From positions 23,582,527-23,646,526 of the forward strand of contig OX485808.1 in assembly GCA_950295325.1 (NCBI GenBank): a DNA stretch of 64,000 nucleotides, in the 5' to 3' direction. Made by a program: the position numbers and the translations under genes. Positions 1 to 12,297 of this stretch are shown in pieces; positions within the stretch are counted from its first letter, which is position 1; every line of letters starts with the position of its first letter. Source of the DNA: Polytrichum commune. Its lineage: Eukaryota; Streptophyta; Polytrichopsida; Polytrichales; Polytrichaceae. Under the pieces are notes generated by a model. That model made no database searches. It was given only the letters and a program-made list of their open reading frames with translations, and was not told the DNA's origin.

Positions 1-162
1 TGCCTCCGGAAGTTGGTGCTGTTGGTTTCCGAAATTGGAGATTTGTGGATCAAGGTAAAGCTTGATGACTTTGACATGTTAACTTAGGGAGCTTGGTTCC
101 CCTTCTATTAGTCATGTCCGTTCCCAATTCCCCCAAATTCCCTTTAAATACTTGCCTAATGA

Positions 163-1249
163 AGAGCCACTTCACACACGAGCCAAGAGCCGTGACCATG
201 AAATTGTGAGAGCCCAAAAGAAAAGTGTGCAAAGGCCGTCCCAAGACACCTCCAAAATCATGTAGTGTGGTCAAAAACCCTCAAGTGTCATGTGAAGTCA
301 TATGTGACCGGGTCCTCAACCAAATGTTATTTCAATGAATGTCCATTCATGTAGGTCCTCTCACATGATAAAAAATAGTATAAATCAACGGTTGTGAGCA
401 GTGCTGATTTTTCACAAAGTCCCTGACATGTCCAGGGACATGTTCATAAAAAAAAACATTTCCAGTGGACGGGTTCTTAGAAAATGAACCAGTTTTTGGA
501 CGTGTCAAATTCACTTTGGACGGGTTCTCAAAATAACGATTTTTTTGATAATTTTTTCCAAAAAAAATGATACAAATATCAGTTACATTATGTCATATAT
601 GACATGTGAATATAAGCATAATGCAATCAAACCACTAATACCCAATCAAAATATCAATCTTGAAGTGCTTGATTCACCTACATACATTAATTCATCAACC
701 ACAAAATTTAGAATGGGGTGGACTGGAAAGATGAGAATCGACAGCAAAAGACAGATAATTGACAAACATTGAAGGCATAAATTGTCAAGATCTTATTGTT
801 TCCAAGTGCAACCAATCACATGTCTACATCTTTCGGTTTTTTTGTTTTTTGTTTTTTTTCTAATTTTTTACCAACATTGTAAGAGAATTATTTATACCTC
901 TTGCGGGACAGGTATTTTTATTTTCAAACCGGTTTTGGGACGGGTTGCAATTTTTTTTGCCTTTCAATTCAAGGTTTTTGGATGTGGACGGGCAAAAACT
1001 TTGTGAAAAATCAGCCCTGGTTGTGAGTGTTCGGAGTGCCATGGTCTCCTAGTTTTGTGTGAGGCCTACCTCCTTCAAGAGACGGTTTTTGAAAATAGTC
1101 CAAGTGACCATGAAACATGATTCATGCAATGCCATGTCAGAATCCATGTAGGAATCCATGCGAACTTGGACCGGCTCTGCCTTTTCCACCAATGAGAGTG
1201 CTTGAAGTGTAATGGTCACGGGCTCTCAGTCTCATGTGTGATATGGCCT
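163..1249. mobile_element. Family A MITE, copy 1, split by a hAT insertion
   Basis: The left end reads GCCACTTCACACACGAGCC and the right end is its approximate reverse complement. Interior and ends match a second copy at 57029-57530 over nearly the whole length. The element is interrupted at 399-1019 by a hAT-like insertion; without that insert it would be about 460 bp. No coding capacity is visible. An open frame of 74 codons on the minus strand crosses the left end but is shared only because the repeat is shared. The superfamily is not clear because I see no convincing target duplication. Confidence 0.75.
399..1019. mobile_element. hAT-superfamily non-autonomous element with 8-bp target duplication
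   Basis: The element begins CAGTGCTGATTTTTCAC and ends with the near-perfect inverse, GTGAAAAATCAGCCCTG, giving inverted repeats of about 22 bp with one mismatch. It is flanked on both sides by GTTGTGAG (391-398 and 1020-1027), an 8-bp direct duplication. An 8-bp duplication with CAGTG-type ends is typical of hAT transposons. The related sequence near 57250 lacks the insert and runs straight across the site, so an empty site is present in the same window. The 621-bp interior is T-rich with no transposase, so it must have been moved by an enzyme encoded elsewhere. Confidence 0.92.
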
Positions 1250-2211
1250 ATGTGGTTTTGTGACCACTCAATAAAAACATAACCAATGAACGAGGAGAAC
1301 CAGCTACCAATTACAGATCAGCCTTTAACAAATTAAAAAATTAAAAAATTAAAACCCAAATTACTGGTCATAATTAATACCGCAACAAATTTATCAAACC
1401 GTATTCTTAGAAATGCTACGGTCTTAAGTAAAGATACAAGTAAGAACTTAAGCAACGCGATGAATCACCGAATGATTGTTGAGAAGGAAAAGGATTTTGA
1501 CCGAGTCGGCTCCATTTCTCCTCAATCGTGGCATCAAACTTTGGAGCTCTCCCCCAAATCTTCAAATTTCAACACGCAAAATATACAATTTTTTTCTCCT
1601 TTCTTTTCTAAATACAAACGTGTGACCACGTATCCTTCCGCCAAAGTCAATGCATTCCGCGTGTGCATTGACCGAACTTAGGTTTTAAATTTGGCATGAA
1701 GTAATGTGGACCACGCAAGTTTGTCCACCACAACTTATTAGATTGGGTGCCCAAGACCAAAGAGAGTCGGATTTCAAGTGGTCCGATTCGTTGGGAGTTA
1801 AGACCTTGGATCCGATCCGATTGATTTTCACTACGATTTAGGTGCAAGGTATTGAAAAGACGAAGTGGCGTTTATATGACATCACTTTCTCACCAAATTT
1901 GGACAACGCCTACTCATAAAAGTACTCATGGTTTGAGAAATCAATCTTCAAGCTTCGGGTGCAATCTTGAGACAAACAGTAAGGTCCACTAAAGGGGATT
2001 CTGGATCCCAAGTTTCTTGGACCCAAACCTTCCATTATAAATTCACCATTATTGTCAACAAAGGATCTTTATTTTATTTATTCTAACAATATCTCCAACC
2101 ACATCCAAAATGTGGTGGAATGTAGCACTAATTTTGTGAGTTTGTGGGCTTTGAAATTTTTGACATGTCTATTGCATACGTAGAGAGAACAAATTATGAC
2201 CAATCTCAAAT
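1250..2211. other. Unassigned intergenic sequence
   Basis: No gene is recognised. A short stretch at about 1284-1330 matches the start of dispersed repeat family M (copies near 20895 and 46150). The 73- and 66-codon frames at 1460-1681 (plus) and 1647-1847 (minus) have no recognisable domain and are probably chance frames. Confidence 0.5.
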
Positions 2212-2405
2212 CATATCATTACTAAGCAGCTAGATGATGATCTCTTTCCGAAGAAAAAGGCTATATATATATATAAAAGAAAAACTATGTAGTAAATAAA
2301 TTGAGTGCTCCCCATAAACAGGGAATCCCAAAATTAAAGAAGAATGATGTTTTTTTCCGATACACAGTGTCATGGAACTCAACCAAGGAGTTGAGTAATG
2401 TTATG
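2212..2405 (-). mobile_element. Family F MITE, copy 3 (short form)
   Basis: The left end is CATATCATTACTAAGCAGC and the right end is the inverse of CATAACATTACTCAACTCC. Read on the minus strand, the sequence after the right end aligns with the elements at 37602 and 61532 for well over 100 bp, including the GTTGAGTTCCATG-type block. About 194 bp long, with no coding capacity. Confidence 0.7.
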
Positions 2406-3699
2406 TTCAACACAAACCTTATATTCTGGATAAATATGAGGAAATTTTAGTTGAAATTCAACCCAATACTAACTTATTATGAATTTGAATGAATTAATGC
2501 ACACATGGTAAGTAGTATATGTGCAAGATTTGAAAGGTCTTGATATTTATCAATAAGTGCTTAGTATATCGAAGCTGAGTAAGCTTAGGTGCCGGCTTGA
2601 AACTTGTTCTCTCAAACACCATGCATTAGTTAGAGAGAAGGTGAAAACCTTGCATGTACTAGCTACTCTATTGCATGTGCACTTGTTTCTTTTTTAGAAG
2701 TTATTAATGGTTTTCAATATGTGTTTGGATCCATGACTTTCCTGAGTTGAGTGACTAGGTTGGATGGAGTTGGGAATATGTCATATAAAGGTGCTAGAGT
2801 TATACCTTTGTGAATGCTTGTCTAAATAAATTCAGCCTAATGAATTCAGGTGTAGCATTATCATTAAATATTATCTGAATGAAACGGTTGATAACAGTTG
2901 AATAACGTTATGCTATCATTGTCAATATGATCATCACTAAAATATTGCACAATCACCTATTTATAGGTTTGTAACATTCTTCTATGAAATCGACTTGTTC
3001 GCTTCCTAGTGATTCAAGATAACTAGATATTGGGATAAGCTAGGTAAATGCCGGAATACAGAAGAGCTTCGATGCGAATCTTGTACTTGCGACGAGGAAC
3101 AAGGTTCGATTAAATAAAGGAAAAGGAAAACTAAACTAAGAAACTATACTAAACTTAATGACTAGCTCGAGTATCTTTCATTCATTATCTATTTAGTCCT
3201 ACTTCCCATTAAAACATGTTTCATCGCCAATTATCGTATTCTTATCTTCAAGCTTTGGTGTTATCCTATCTTTTGTTTAGGTTATCAAGTCTAGGCTTTG
3301 AATCATAATTGGAGACTTGTGAGTAGAGTCGGGAGCTATGATTGGGGAGCCCGATTAGTTGACCAATTGCAATTTAGCCATGGTGTTCCAAATGTCAATA
3401 ATTAAACTGTGGCATATCAAGACCAACAACGCATGATGACAAATGATCAATAGCAACGACGTGAAGAATGGGGACTAGTTGGAAATGATAGCAACAAGCA
3501 AACTCATGATGTTCAAACTATGAAAAACACTGAAAGAAATGACAATCAACATAAGAATAAGAACGAGAAAATGAGAAAAACTTGAACCTTATATATTGCC
3601 GTCTATATATTTGTTTACAATTTGTCATGATGGGCCTTAAAATAAAATAAAAATAGTTCACAAAACCAAAGCCCGAGTAATGTAAATCACACAACAACA
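2406..3699. other. Unassigned intergenic sequence
   Basis: AT-rich sequence without a recognisable gene. A weak inverted structure near 2854-2910 (ends TAGCATTATC and GTTATGCTA) may be a very decayed family F end. Confidence 0.4.
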
Positions 3700-3711
3700 A
3701 CAACAAATCGC

Positions 3712-3868
3712 GGGCCCAAAGTAAGTTGCAAAAAATAAATGGAATGCCCAAGCCAAACCCTATCCGCACACAACTAATATAGATGGTTAGTTTGCTATGC
3801 AAAGGTAAGTTGCAAAGGAGAATTGCACCACCCAATCCAAACCCTAGTCGCACACAACTAAAACATAC
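3712..3868 (+). repeat. Two-copy tandem duplication, period about 83 bp
   Basis: Two adjacent segments share GTAAGTTGCAAA at the start and CGCACACAACTAA at the end, with similar sequence between (AAACCCTA followed by TCCGCAC or GTCGCAC). This is a local tandem duplication with moderate divergence. The minus-strand frame that crosses it (3518-3853, 111 codons) owes its repeated look to the duplication and shows no known domain. Confidence 0.6.
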
Positions 3869-3869
3869 G

Positions 3870-6199
3870 AGATTTGCAAAGGATCAAGATCAAAGGCCCT
3901 CTCTAACCCTAGCCGCATGGAAATGAAGGTATGCGAAACTCTCAAACGGGTCTTTGATCTAAGCAAAGGGAATGCAAGACTAAGGAGATCACCCATGTCG
4001 TCCACCCTTCATCCTAGAAAATAGTGACAAAGTCACACTTTTTCATCCATACGATATTAGTATTCAGCAACTGAATTCACCCTACTAAGAAAAAAAATTC
4101 ATGGCCCTTGTTTTTCAAGGCTAACTTATTAATAAGAAAGAATACTACATGATGTTTTTACATAGCCTACTTTATATACATATATACATATAATTATGTA
4201 CCATTTCATGAACCCTATAGTAGCCCTACAAATTATATGAAATCTCTCCCCTTCAAATTAAATGACCCTATATTCTAATTCACGTAATTTTCTAAAATAT
4301 CAATAGTGATCTCCTCGGGGATAAACATCAATAATATGTGAATTAGGGGTGTACTTATCAATTATTTATTCATTTTTGTATACAAGCCTAGTGCTTATTT
4401 CATATGGAAGAACACATGTATTTTGAAGACTGATAAGTAGATAGACAAGTTGGTTTCTAGTGAAAGCAAGTATGAATGAAGAGCCTCTTTATATGAGGGC
4501 TACTACCCTTTTTCGAGGTGGACTAACATAGGCTAGATTATACTTTGTAAATACATGGGATATTGATTAGATAATGAGGAGCAATACGTTTTGTTAGATG
4601 TAATGAATAAATAAAACATGCACATTGTAGCTTATGTAAAAGAAGCACCTAGTAAAATAACGCAGGATGATTTTTGCACCAACAATTAATTTCAAGAAAA
4701 AGAACAACAAGTAGGGAGTATGCACATTGTGTACTACTATTACTAATTTTAATATTTTATCAAATAATAATGTTGTAGCACAAAATCAAAATCAAAATGA
4801 ATTCCATATAGTAACCCACAAATGTGGTTTAGAGTCATCATATAAGAGATGACTACAAATATTGTTTTGTAAACTATAACATATCCATATGGCTAGAACG
4901 GGGCTACCACTAGCAACACCATCATTCATATTCATGAATTCAATTTCCTCAAGAATCAATCTAGTTTTTTTTTTTTTAAATAACAATGTCAAAGACACTT
5001 GAAATTGAATCATATTGACTAAATATACAATTTGCATGAGGTGGTGGAGAATGGCAAAATCCATATGGCAAAGGAACAAAAGAAAAAAAAAGGAACAAAA
5101 GGAAAAAAACTTAAACATCTTCCCAACCTCCTAGCACATAATGTTAATGATGAAATATTAGATGACATGCTTAGTGGGAAGACGGCCTCTATGTGGGCAA
5201 GATATTTGTATGAAAGAATATCCAAATTGTTTATTTTTTATTTCAAAAGAAAAAGTGAAAACTAGAAGTTAGAAGGACCCTCAAAAACTTGATCTGGATC
5301 TAAATATTAATCTAACGGTTGTGTGAAAATGGATTTAGCATGTTATCCAAATCAATGCCAATGATTCAATATCATCTTCACTTGTTAATTCAAGTATCCC
5401 ATCAAATGTAAATTGACCTCCATTACGAACGGACACTTTATTCACGCCGGCCCCTTGCTAAAAAGGGACCGGAGTTTCTATCTATCTAAATTGACCTCGC
5501 TTTCTCTCATGATCAAAGAGTGGATTGGGCCTCTCCATCCCATGTAATTTATCTCAAGTGGACCACTATCACATTTTGAAGATCATACAATGTGCATGAA
5601 CACATACACCATATACACATCACCCAATATGAACCAAAACAATCAAAAGAGAACACAAAATAAACAATTGTTCAAGCTTTCTACTAAGAACCAAATTTAC
5701 CGTACAAGATTCACTCTTTCCAACTACTCTAACAAGGATTCCAAATCTTTCATCGTTTTGTTCCTTACTAGGCCTGACACCGAGCCCAAGAAAGGAAACA
5801 TGATGTTGGCATTCATGCACCAACCCAACATTAGTGAGCTTGATGTCCCATTTTAGTGGGCCATGGAATCCCAATTGTATCGTCATGGTATCTCCCCACT
5901 TTTTCCATGTATGCAATGCCTATATCAAGAAAACATGGCTTGCCGACCCTAACTCAACGACCGAATCAATTAGAGCTTTCCCACATGCAGGTCGAGTGAC
6001 AAATTTGTTAAATGTAGAAAGTTGATAAATTATGGCCTTGTAATTTTTGGTCATGGAAGCCTTCCCCTTTGTTGACTAATGCTATGTACGTGAATGTAAC
6101 TTTGTTATCCTTAAGTTCATCATGGTTGTCCATGATATGCATTGTAAGGAGTAATGCCATCCTCTTGGAGGGTGGGATCGGGTGTGTGTGTGTGTGTTA
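3870..6199. other. Unassigned intergenic sequence
   Basis: No gene is recognised. A small hairpin-forming sequence sits at 5447-5472 (CCGGCCCCTT pairing with AAGGGACCGG), between two copies of AAATTGACCTC. The lysine-rich frame at 5032-5265 arises from an A-rich run. Overlapping frames on both strands at 5590-5916 show no domain. A (GT)n microsatellite lies at about 6182-6197. Confidence 0.4.
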
Positions 6200-6560
6200 A
6201 ACCATGAGTGTGGCCGGTCATGGTGGAGGTGTTACTGGCGCTTCACTTTGGTCTAAATTTATTTTGTTTAGAATAGGTATATTAGGTAGTTTGTGGCATT
6301 ATGGTGTATAGATTTCACTAGGTTTTCTAATGGTAGGTTTGAAGATGTTAAGGTTTTGAGCTTGAAGAGTAATACTCATGTATAGCGCCTTGTACTCTTG
6401 TTGGGATGTTGATTGATGAGTTTGCTTTCCATCCTTTATGATTTGGGATGCTTATCAGTGGGTAGTACTTTTAGTGTTTGTTTTCGATGGTTGTTTCTAG
6501 GTATTGATTGTGGCAACATGTGATTTTTATAAAGTATATTGTGTGGCAAGGGATTCACTT
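6200..6560 (-). pseudogene. LINE ORF C-terminal fragment, copy a
   Basis: Translating the minus strand across frames gives blocks that match the C-terminal region of the larger LINE copies at 13.6, 25 and 27.5 kb. These are KYYPLIS, then GWKAN, then GAIHE, and further on a closing segment like the end of copy c (LNK-KLD-QAPV type). Several stops and frame changes make it a dead copy. Only the last 100 or so codons are present, as expected for a strongly 5'-truncated LINE. It is weaker than copies b-d because no catalytic domain is included. Confidence 0.55.
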
Positions 6561-7588
6561 GCACCAAGCCCAAATGATGCTCATATCACTTCATGTTTGG
6601 TTCTTGCACAAGTGCATCTAAGAATATAGCATGTAAGAATATATGGAACACGGACATGGTGAATAGTGAGACTTGCACCACTACAAAAAAAATTGAAAGG
6701 TCAATTAACAACCATCAAGCCTCCTCCAACTTCCTTACCCAAACAAACAAATAAAACCCAAAAGAAATCAGGCATACAAGTGTTCTTTGGTTTGTTTTTC
6801 CTTGTTCTCTATCTCCTATTTACATCTCCGAATCTATGCTGCACCAAGTAAATCTTCATGATGAAACATCAACAAAAACATATGTAAAATTAAATATTTT
6901 CTTATCAAGTTACGGTTATTGTAAATCGTGTTTAATGATTCCCTATTTTGAATACACAAGTCCTCTCAACAATGTTCACTATTGAATGTGGAGTAGTTCA
7001 TCGAATCTGGAGACATAGTTGACTCTCTTTTAAACATGTGTCTATATGGTGCTTGTTCTTTGATCCTTACCTATCCACACACCAACCAAATATAGGTGTT
7101 CCATTGAGACAATTGAGTGAATAACACCCACATGCCGTCCCCGCATGAAACCAAGATACGAGTGCATAGTATGATGCGTTGAATCCCAAAAATGTATCGT
7201 TTTCCATGCCGTTTTGTGAGGAGAATCGTGAGTTAGTTATAGTAATGAGCCGAACATCCAAAATAGAGGGCCTAAAAGATATGATTATGGGCGTCATGAG
7301 ATGTTGGGCAAAAACTTGATGTCATTCAATGTATGCACATGATACTCAACATCCACAAAGTATAACCGCCACCAAGATCTGCGCATGGAATGCTACCAAA
7401 GTAACGACCATTGTTTTTTGGGTTGGATCCAAGGGCGGGGAGTACGATCTTTTTGGATCTTGCTCAATGCTCACCTTTGTACATGACCTTGGGCAAATGA
7501 CTTTCTCCATAAGGATCTTTTCTAACTATGTACTCCCCGCCAAATGGGATTTTTTCACACACTAGTGCATTAGGTTTTGGGACGCACA
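6561..7588. other. Mostly unassigned, with a CACTA-like tip and a dispersed-repeat fragment
   Basis: At 6678 the sequence CACTACAAAAAAAATTG resembles the outermost tip of plant CACTA transposons, but no partner end was found. At about 7031-7140 there is a fragment of dispersed repeat family E (TGTCTATATGGTGCTTGTTC), also present near 46740. No gene is seen. Confidence 0.4.
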
Positions 7589-7998
7589 CACTACACTAAA
7601 TAGGTAGATTAGTGTTAGATGAAGATTAGTGTTAGAGCCAATAGTTACCCAAAACACTAAATGTCACTTGAAAGTACAATTAGTGTTACAATTTCCTTTG
7701 TCTTTATTTTGCATTGTCAAAGTTGAGTTCCATTAAGTTTAAATTTTGTAATATCAAATTCCTAGCATATTACATTTTCTATGAGGCTCACATATTCTAC
7801 CTCCAATTCTTCATTTGAAGATCTACAAAAAATGTCATCTAACACTAAATGCGCTTTTGTAAATATTCAAAGTTACTAATTGGTACAAATAGTGTTAGAG
7901 TTGACATTTAGTGTTCTAACACTATGAAGACAGTTGACATTTAGCGTTTCCGTCGACTATTAGTGTTTCCAACACTAATCTACCTATTTAGTGTAGTG
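7589..7998. mobile_element. Family C MITE, copy 1
   Basis: Perfect inverted ends start CACTACACTAAATAGG and extend through TAGATTAGTGTT (28 bp). The interior repeats the words AGTGTTAGA and TTTAGTGTT and has no coding capacity. The CACTA...TAGTG tips suggest a CACTA-type or similar DNA element. Unusually, a 20-bp sequence beginning TTAGGTTTTGGGAC lies directly outside each end (7570-7589 and 8001-8020, 19 of 20 identical). Confidence 0.88.
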
Positions 7999-8483
7999 GG
8001 TTAGGTTTTGGGACACACACGGAAAAGAAAGAAAAAAAAGAAGAAGATTATGTCCATGGTTGTGTTTTTGATTTTGTATTTGAGTTTTGGCACATGTAGT
8101 GGTTATATAGTTCCATTTGAGTCATCACTTGTCCTCTTGATAATTATTGCACATCATGAATTTGTAGCAGAGTTGAAGGATCTTGTGTGAACTCTTCCAT
8201 TAGGTTGTTGACTTTTTGTTTACGATTCGATGATTGACCCACTCACGTGTAGGTCTTGTGAGAAAAATTATGTAACGCCAATAATCATGATGTACCTTTA
8301 GTAACATCTCGAGTTGCCAAAGCCTCTTTGCATGTGAAGAGGGGAAGTGTGAGGAAGATTGGTAGGGCATGATTCGGGCTTTGGTGAAGACATTTAAAAC
8401 TTCATATAAACCAAGCATGTTTTAAATGAAAAAAAATCTCTCAATCCCATATCTTTTGGGATACAAAACACGCACCTAGTGCA

Positions 8484-8850
8484 AGATGACTAGCAAATCC
8501 AAATTGTCCCCGTAGCCACTTTCTTCATAAATTTTGGAGTTTGTATGGATATCCTATCATTTGTCAAAGTGAAGATTCTCTAAGTTATTATATGACCATG
8601 TAGGTTCCCCCCATTTACGTTGACTATTGCGTCTAGAAAAGTCAACAAATTTTGAAGGCATGGGCAAAATTCTTTTCAACACATGCTTTTTGGTGTCCAT
8701 TCTTAGATTCGCACTCAACCATGCACCACCCAAATACAAGGGATGCAATTGCTATTATGTTATTGCTCTTAATTAGACACCCATATTTGATTGGTGTGTG
8801 GTTCAGTGAGGATGAAAGAACAAACACCAAAAGACACATGTGCTGAAGAG
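8484..8850. repeat. Dispersed repeat family E, copy with inverted arms
   Basis: The first part matches the repeat at 49320-49575 (AGCAAATCCAAATTG, then GGTCATGTAGAT or GACCATGTAGGT, then TTTTTGGTGTCCATTC or its variant). The last part, 8770-8850, is roughly the reverse complement of 8679-8742, so the locus can fold back with arms of about 65 bp. Short frames on both strands here are by-products of that palindrome. Confidence 0.55.
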
Positions 8851-9273
8851 ATTAGACCAAAGACTTTAAATTTAATTAACTAATACGCACTCAATAATGA
8901 ACACATTTGGGAGGACTTCTGTTGTCACTCAACGGATCAACAAACATGCGCTTCTAATAAGAGGAGGCTTGATTCCGGTCCAATACTTGCCGATGCACTG
9001 TAGTTGATTTGCCAATGCAACAAAAGCTTTGTTGTGTTACACCTATTCGATAGAAGTTGGAAAACATGAAGAACACACTGAATAACACCCACATACCTTA
9101 GGGACATGTTTAAAATCAGGCGGCATATTAGACACATCTACCTTAGCATCGTCTTTCATCTACCTCGTGGGTAAATGTATTGAAAGAAAACTTGATATTT
9201 AATACCTAACACATCACGACATCAAACAACTTCATAAAAGATTCAAGAATACATGGACACGTAGAGGAAAATA

Positions 9274-9683
9274 CACGGGTAGATCACTCCATTGTCAAGT
9301 TGAACACCACGTGCGACCAAAAAAAATCTTCTTTTGGTAAGTTGCACCACCAAAATGGGTCAAAATTTTATCAAATGTTTTTCATGAGTAGATATACACA
9401 GTACCTATGACATAGTCAAAAGTGGTAACTAAATTTGATGATTTGTTTTTTTCATAAAACATACCATTTCTAACTAGAATGACACAGAATTGAACTAAAA
9501 CAATTACTAAAAAAACAAAGATGACTAAAAGTTTCAAAAAAGTATACAAAAGATACTATCAATGGTTATGTATATGTAGAAAAAATATCATAAAATTTAA
9601 AATTATATATGGCATGTAATATAGGGGTAGCAAACTTTGTGCGCACGTGGTGTCAACTTGACAATGAAGTGACCTCCCCGTGG
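9274..9683. mobile_element. Family G MITE, copy 1
   Basis: Inverted ends of about 40 bp: the left contains CATTGTCAAGTTGAACACC followed by ACGTGCG, the right is the inverse with CATTGTCAAGTTGACACC. The interior (ATAAAACATACCATTTCTAA and following) is shared with 34490-34710. About 410 bp, AT-rich, non-coding. Confidence 0.82.
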
Positions 9684-9689
9684 GAAAAT

Positions 9690-10572
9690 AAAAAGGTAAA
9701 TTGATTTTGGGATGCAAAAGCTTCTTCTTTTTGGGTCTATGTCTAGGACCTAAACCTTTTTTCCAAGTTTTAGGTTTTGGGACTACTTATTCAAAAGAAA
9801 CTTTTGTGTGAATCGAATGTTGGGGACGGGTGCTTGGTGAGGGGAAAGAAAACTTTGCGTAAAAAGTCACCTAGATTGCGAGCTACCATCATAGGGCCAA
9901 ATCCCAAAAGGGATTTGGTGATTACTAAGGAGTATTTTAGGCGCCGAATGCTCATGTGGGGGAGGTAATCAATTCGTGTGCATAGTACGTGAGCGAGGCC
10001 AATCGTAGGAGCCCACATGCATCATCAAAGAAAAAGGATCCATCATGTGACTAAAAACGCATGTTCTAGGAGCTTTCCATGAACTCGTGGGCCTAATATG
10101 TGTTTGAGTGTGTATTGATATATCTTATATGGGCCATGTCTCCACTTTATGTCAGCCGTACATCAAAAGCTTTTCTTTGACTTAAGCTTTTCTTTCTTTA
10201 TTACGTCATTTTTTGTGGAGTATTGAGATTAGAGCCTTGGAGGGGGATGCAGGGAGGGTCCTTATATATAGGACAAGTACGGAATTTCTTCCCGTCACGT
10301 CACCGAGCTCTTTGAGTTTAGAGTTTTATATGTTTACACTTTGGTTTTCTTGCAAAAGTAAATTGTGTTTCATAACGGCACTAGGCAAACATACCAAATC
10401 ACCTTCAACATACCGAGTCTTAGGCCCGTCTTAAGGCAATCTATATACAATGCAAGATGCGGTGGTGACGCCGTCGTCATAATGCCCTATCGTCCCGAAA
10501 TGTGGGGGGACCTACAATGATGTGTCATATGCACATGTGCAAAGGGTCGGGACAACATGATTCTATACTACG
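9690..10572. other. Unassigned intergenic sequence
   Basis: The frames at 9777-9968 and 10213-10434 have no recognised domain. Nothing else can be supported here. Confidence 0.4.
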
Positions 10573-10776
10573 TTGATTATCCCACTAGTGTGTGTTACTA
10601 TTCAAAGTTGCACAATGCTTTAACTAACTGATGTAATACTTCACCAAGCAAGACATTTATGTTCTATCATGTCCAAACAACCTACTGGACTTTCATAGTA
10701 AAATTTGAACTCATGATAGGATGGTATTGCATTGCATAACTCCAAATAACATCACGCACTAATTGGGATAATTGGG
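10573..10776. mobile_element. Family L MITE, copy 1
   Basis: The left end TTGATTATCCCACTAGTG and the right end, inverse CCAATTATCCCAATTAGTG, continue inward as similar inverted sequence for about 40 bp (GTGTTACTATTCAAAG on one side, GATGTTATTTGGAG on the other). The element at 62088-62281 has the same ends and shares the interior CACCAAGCAAG and the AACAACCTA block. About 204 bp. Confidence 0.8.
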
Positions 10777-11029
10777 TGTAGTCGTTCTTCATCGGTGAAA
10801 GAACAATACAAATCTACAATGATGATAGATTTGCAGATTTTTAAGAGATGTAGGACAAGTTTTTAGTGATGTGCATGTCAATTGTCTATGACTCATTCTT
10901 ATGGTGTATGTGGACCGTGGTTGATTGTATATGTCAAGGAATTCTCCTGGATACGACTGTCTTATCTCATGTTCAAATCAACCATTGTCAACATTCTCCT
11001 TTGGTAAGATGACTCCACATAAGTGCAAC

Positions 11030-11280
11030 CTCAATGTCATGAAGGTTTTAAGCTAGTTCACGAACCTTCCAACCGATGTTACAAGAGTGTCCTACCAATT
11101 TCAGTTTGTGCCAAAATAAATAAATAAATAATACCAATTTCATGAACCTTCTATAGATTAGTTCATGATTCTTCTAAACCAACTTGACATATTGACCCAC
11201 CTCAATTTCATGATAGTGAACCCTTTACCTTTAGCAACTTCATGAATCTTCCAAAACAATTTCATAAATTTTTTTTCACA
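11030..11280 (+). repeat. Degenerate TTCATGAACCTTCC-type short repeats
   Basis: The phrase TTCATGAACCTTCYA recurs about five times in variable form. It probably arose by old local duplication. No gene is seen. The following 93-codon frame (11283-11564) lacks a known domain. Confidence 0.35.
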
Positions 11281-11920
11281 TTATGTGGTTTTCGTATTCT
11301 CAACTTCTTGCCTCCTCGTTTTGCATTCCTTGCCTTCTTGTGGTTCATTGGTTCCTCTTTGTTGTGTGTTTAGATTTTGGTTTTGATGTGCTAGAAGCCT
11401 CTAGCCTTGACATTGATTTTTCTTTGGCCTTTCATTACAATACCTCAAAGCCAAAAGCAAGCAGTGTTGGTTCTTCTCTGGTCTTTGATTATTTACATCA
11501 AAGCAAGCAACACAAACATAATGTAGTTGGAGTATGCAATTTGGTGGATTTGAGAGTGCATTGAGGTTGTGGATGGTGGGAAGAGTATTGGTTGCTTGAA
11601 CAAAGTATGAAATAAAGGTATGCAATTCATAGCATTAATTTTGTGAAGTTGTGAATACATATACCAAATCATGAAATTATTCATAATATGTAGTGAAATT
11701 GGTCAAAAGTTCAAGGTAAATTGGTTGTCTATGTAGTGAACTAGGTTCATGATTCCAATGAAATTGGTAGAACATGTTGCTAAATTAGTTTGCAAAGTCT
11801 TGAAATTGAGTTTGCACTTTTGTGAATTCATCTTACCAAAGGAGTATTTCATCCTTGGTATTGACTTTTTTTTTTCATATCAATTTGGGTATCTACAACG
11901 AAGATTTCACATTTTTGATT

Positions 11921-12297
11921 CTACACTATATATGATGTTTATTGCCATATGGCATTTTATGTCACTATGGTGAGTTTTCGGATGACACTTCTTATGAATA
12001 AGTGAACAAATACTATGATGGATGATGGACGAGTTCATCTATTGGCAAAAACCCTACCTTCTCGTGTCAGCAACTTGTGATGAAATATTGTCATGGATAA
12101 TTGAAATTTGGATGAAAAATCACTTGGTAAGTGATAGTAATTGCAACACTGTAAATCTATAATCCCCCCAAAAAATTACAAGGAATGACAAACAATGTCG
12201 GGTTAACATTTAGTGTTGTTGACACTATACCATGGTTTACAATTAGTATTCAACAAGACAAATAGAATTGGTGACACTAATATCATATTTAGCGTAG
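11921..12297 (-). mobile_element. Family B MITE, copy 1
   Basis: The ends are CTACACTATATATGATG and the inverse of CTACGCTAAATATGATA, slightly decayed. Inside lie the landmarks shared by all B copies: GATGACACTTCTTATGAATA, an ACCCTACCTTCT block, GATGAAAAATCACTTG, TACAAGGAATGACAAA and ACATTTAGTGTT. Non-coding, 377 bp. Orientation matches copy 4 (58367) and is opposite to copies 3, 5 and 6. Confidence 0.85.
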
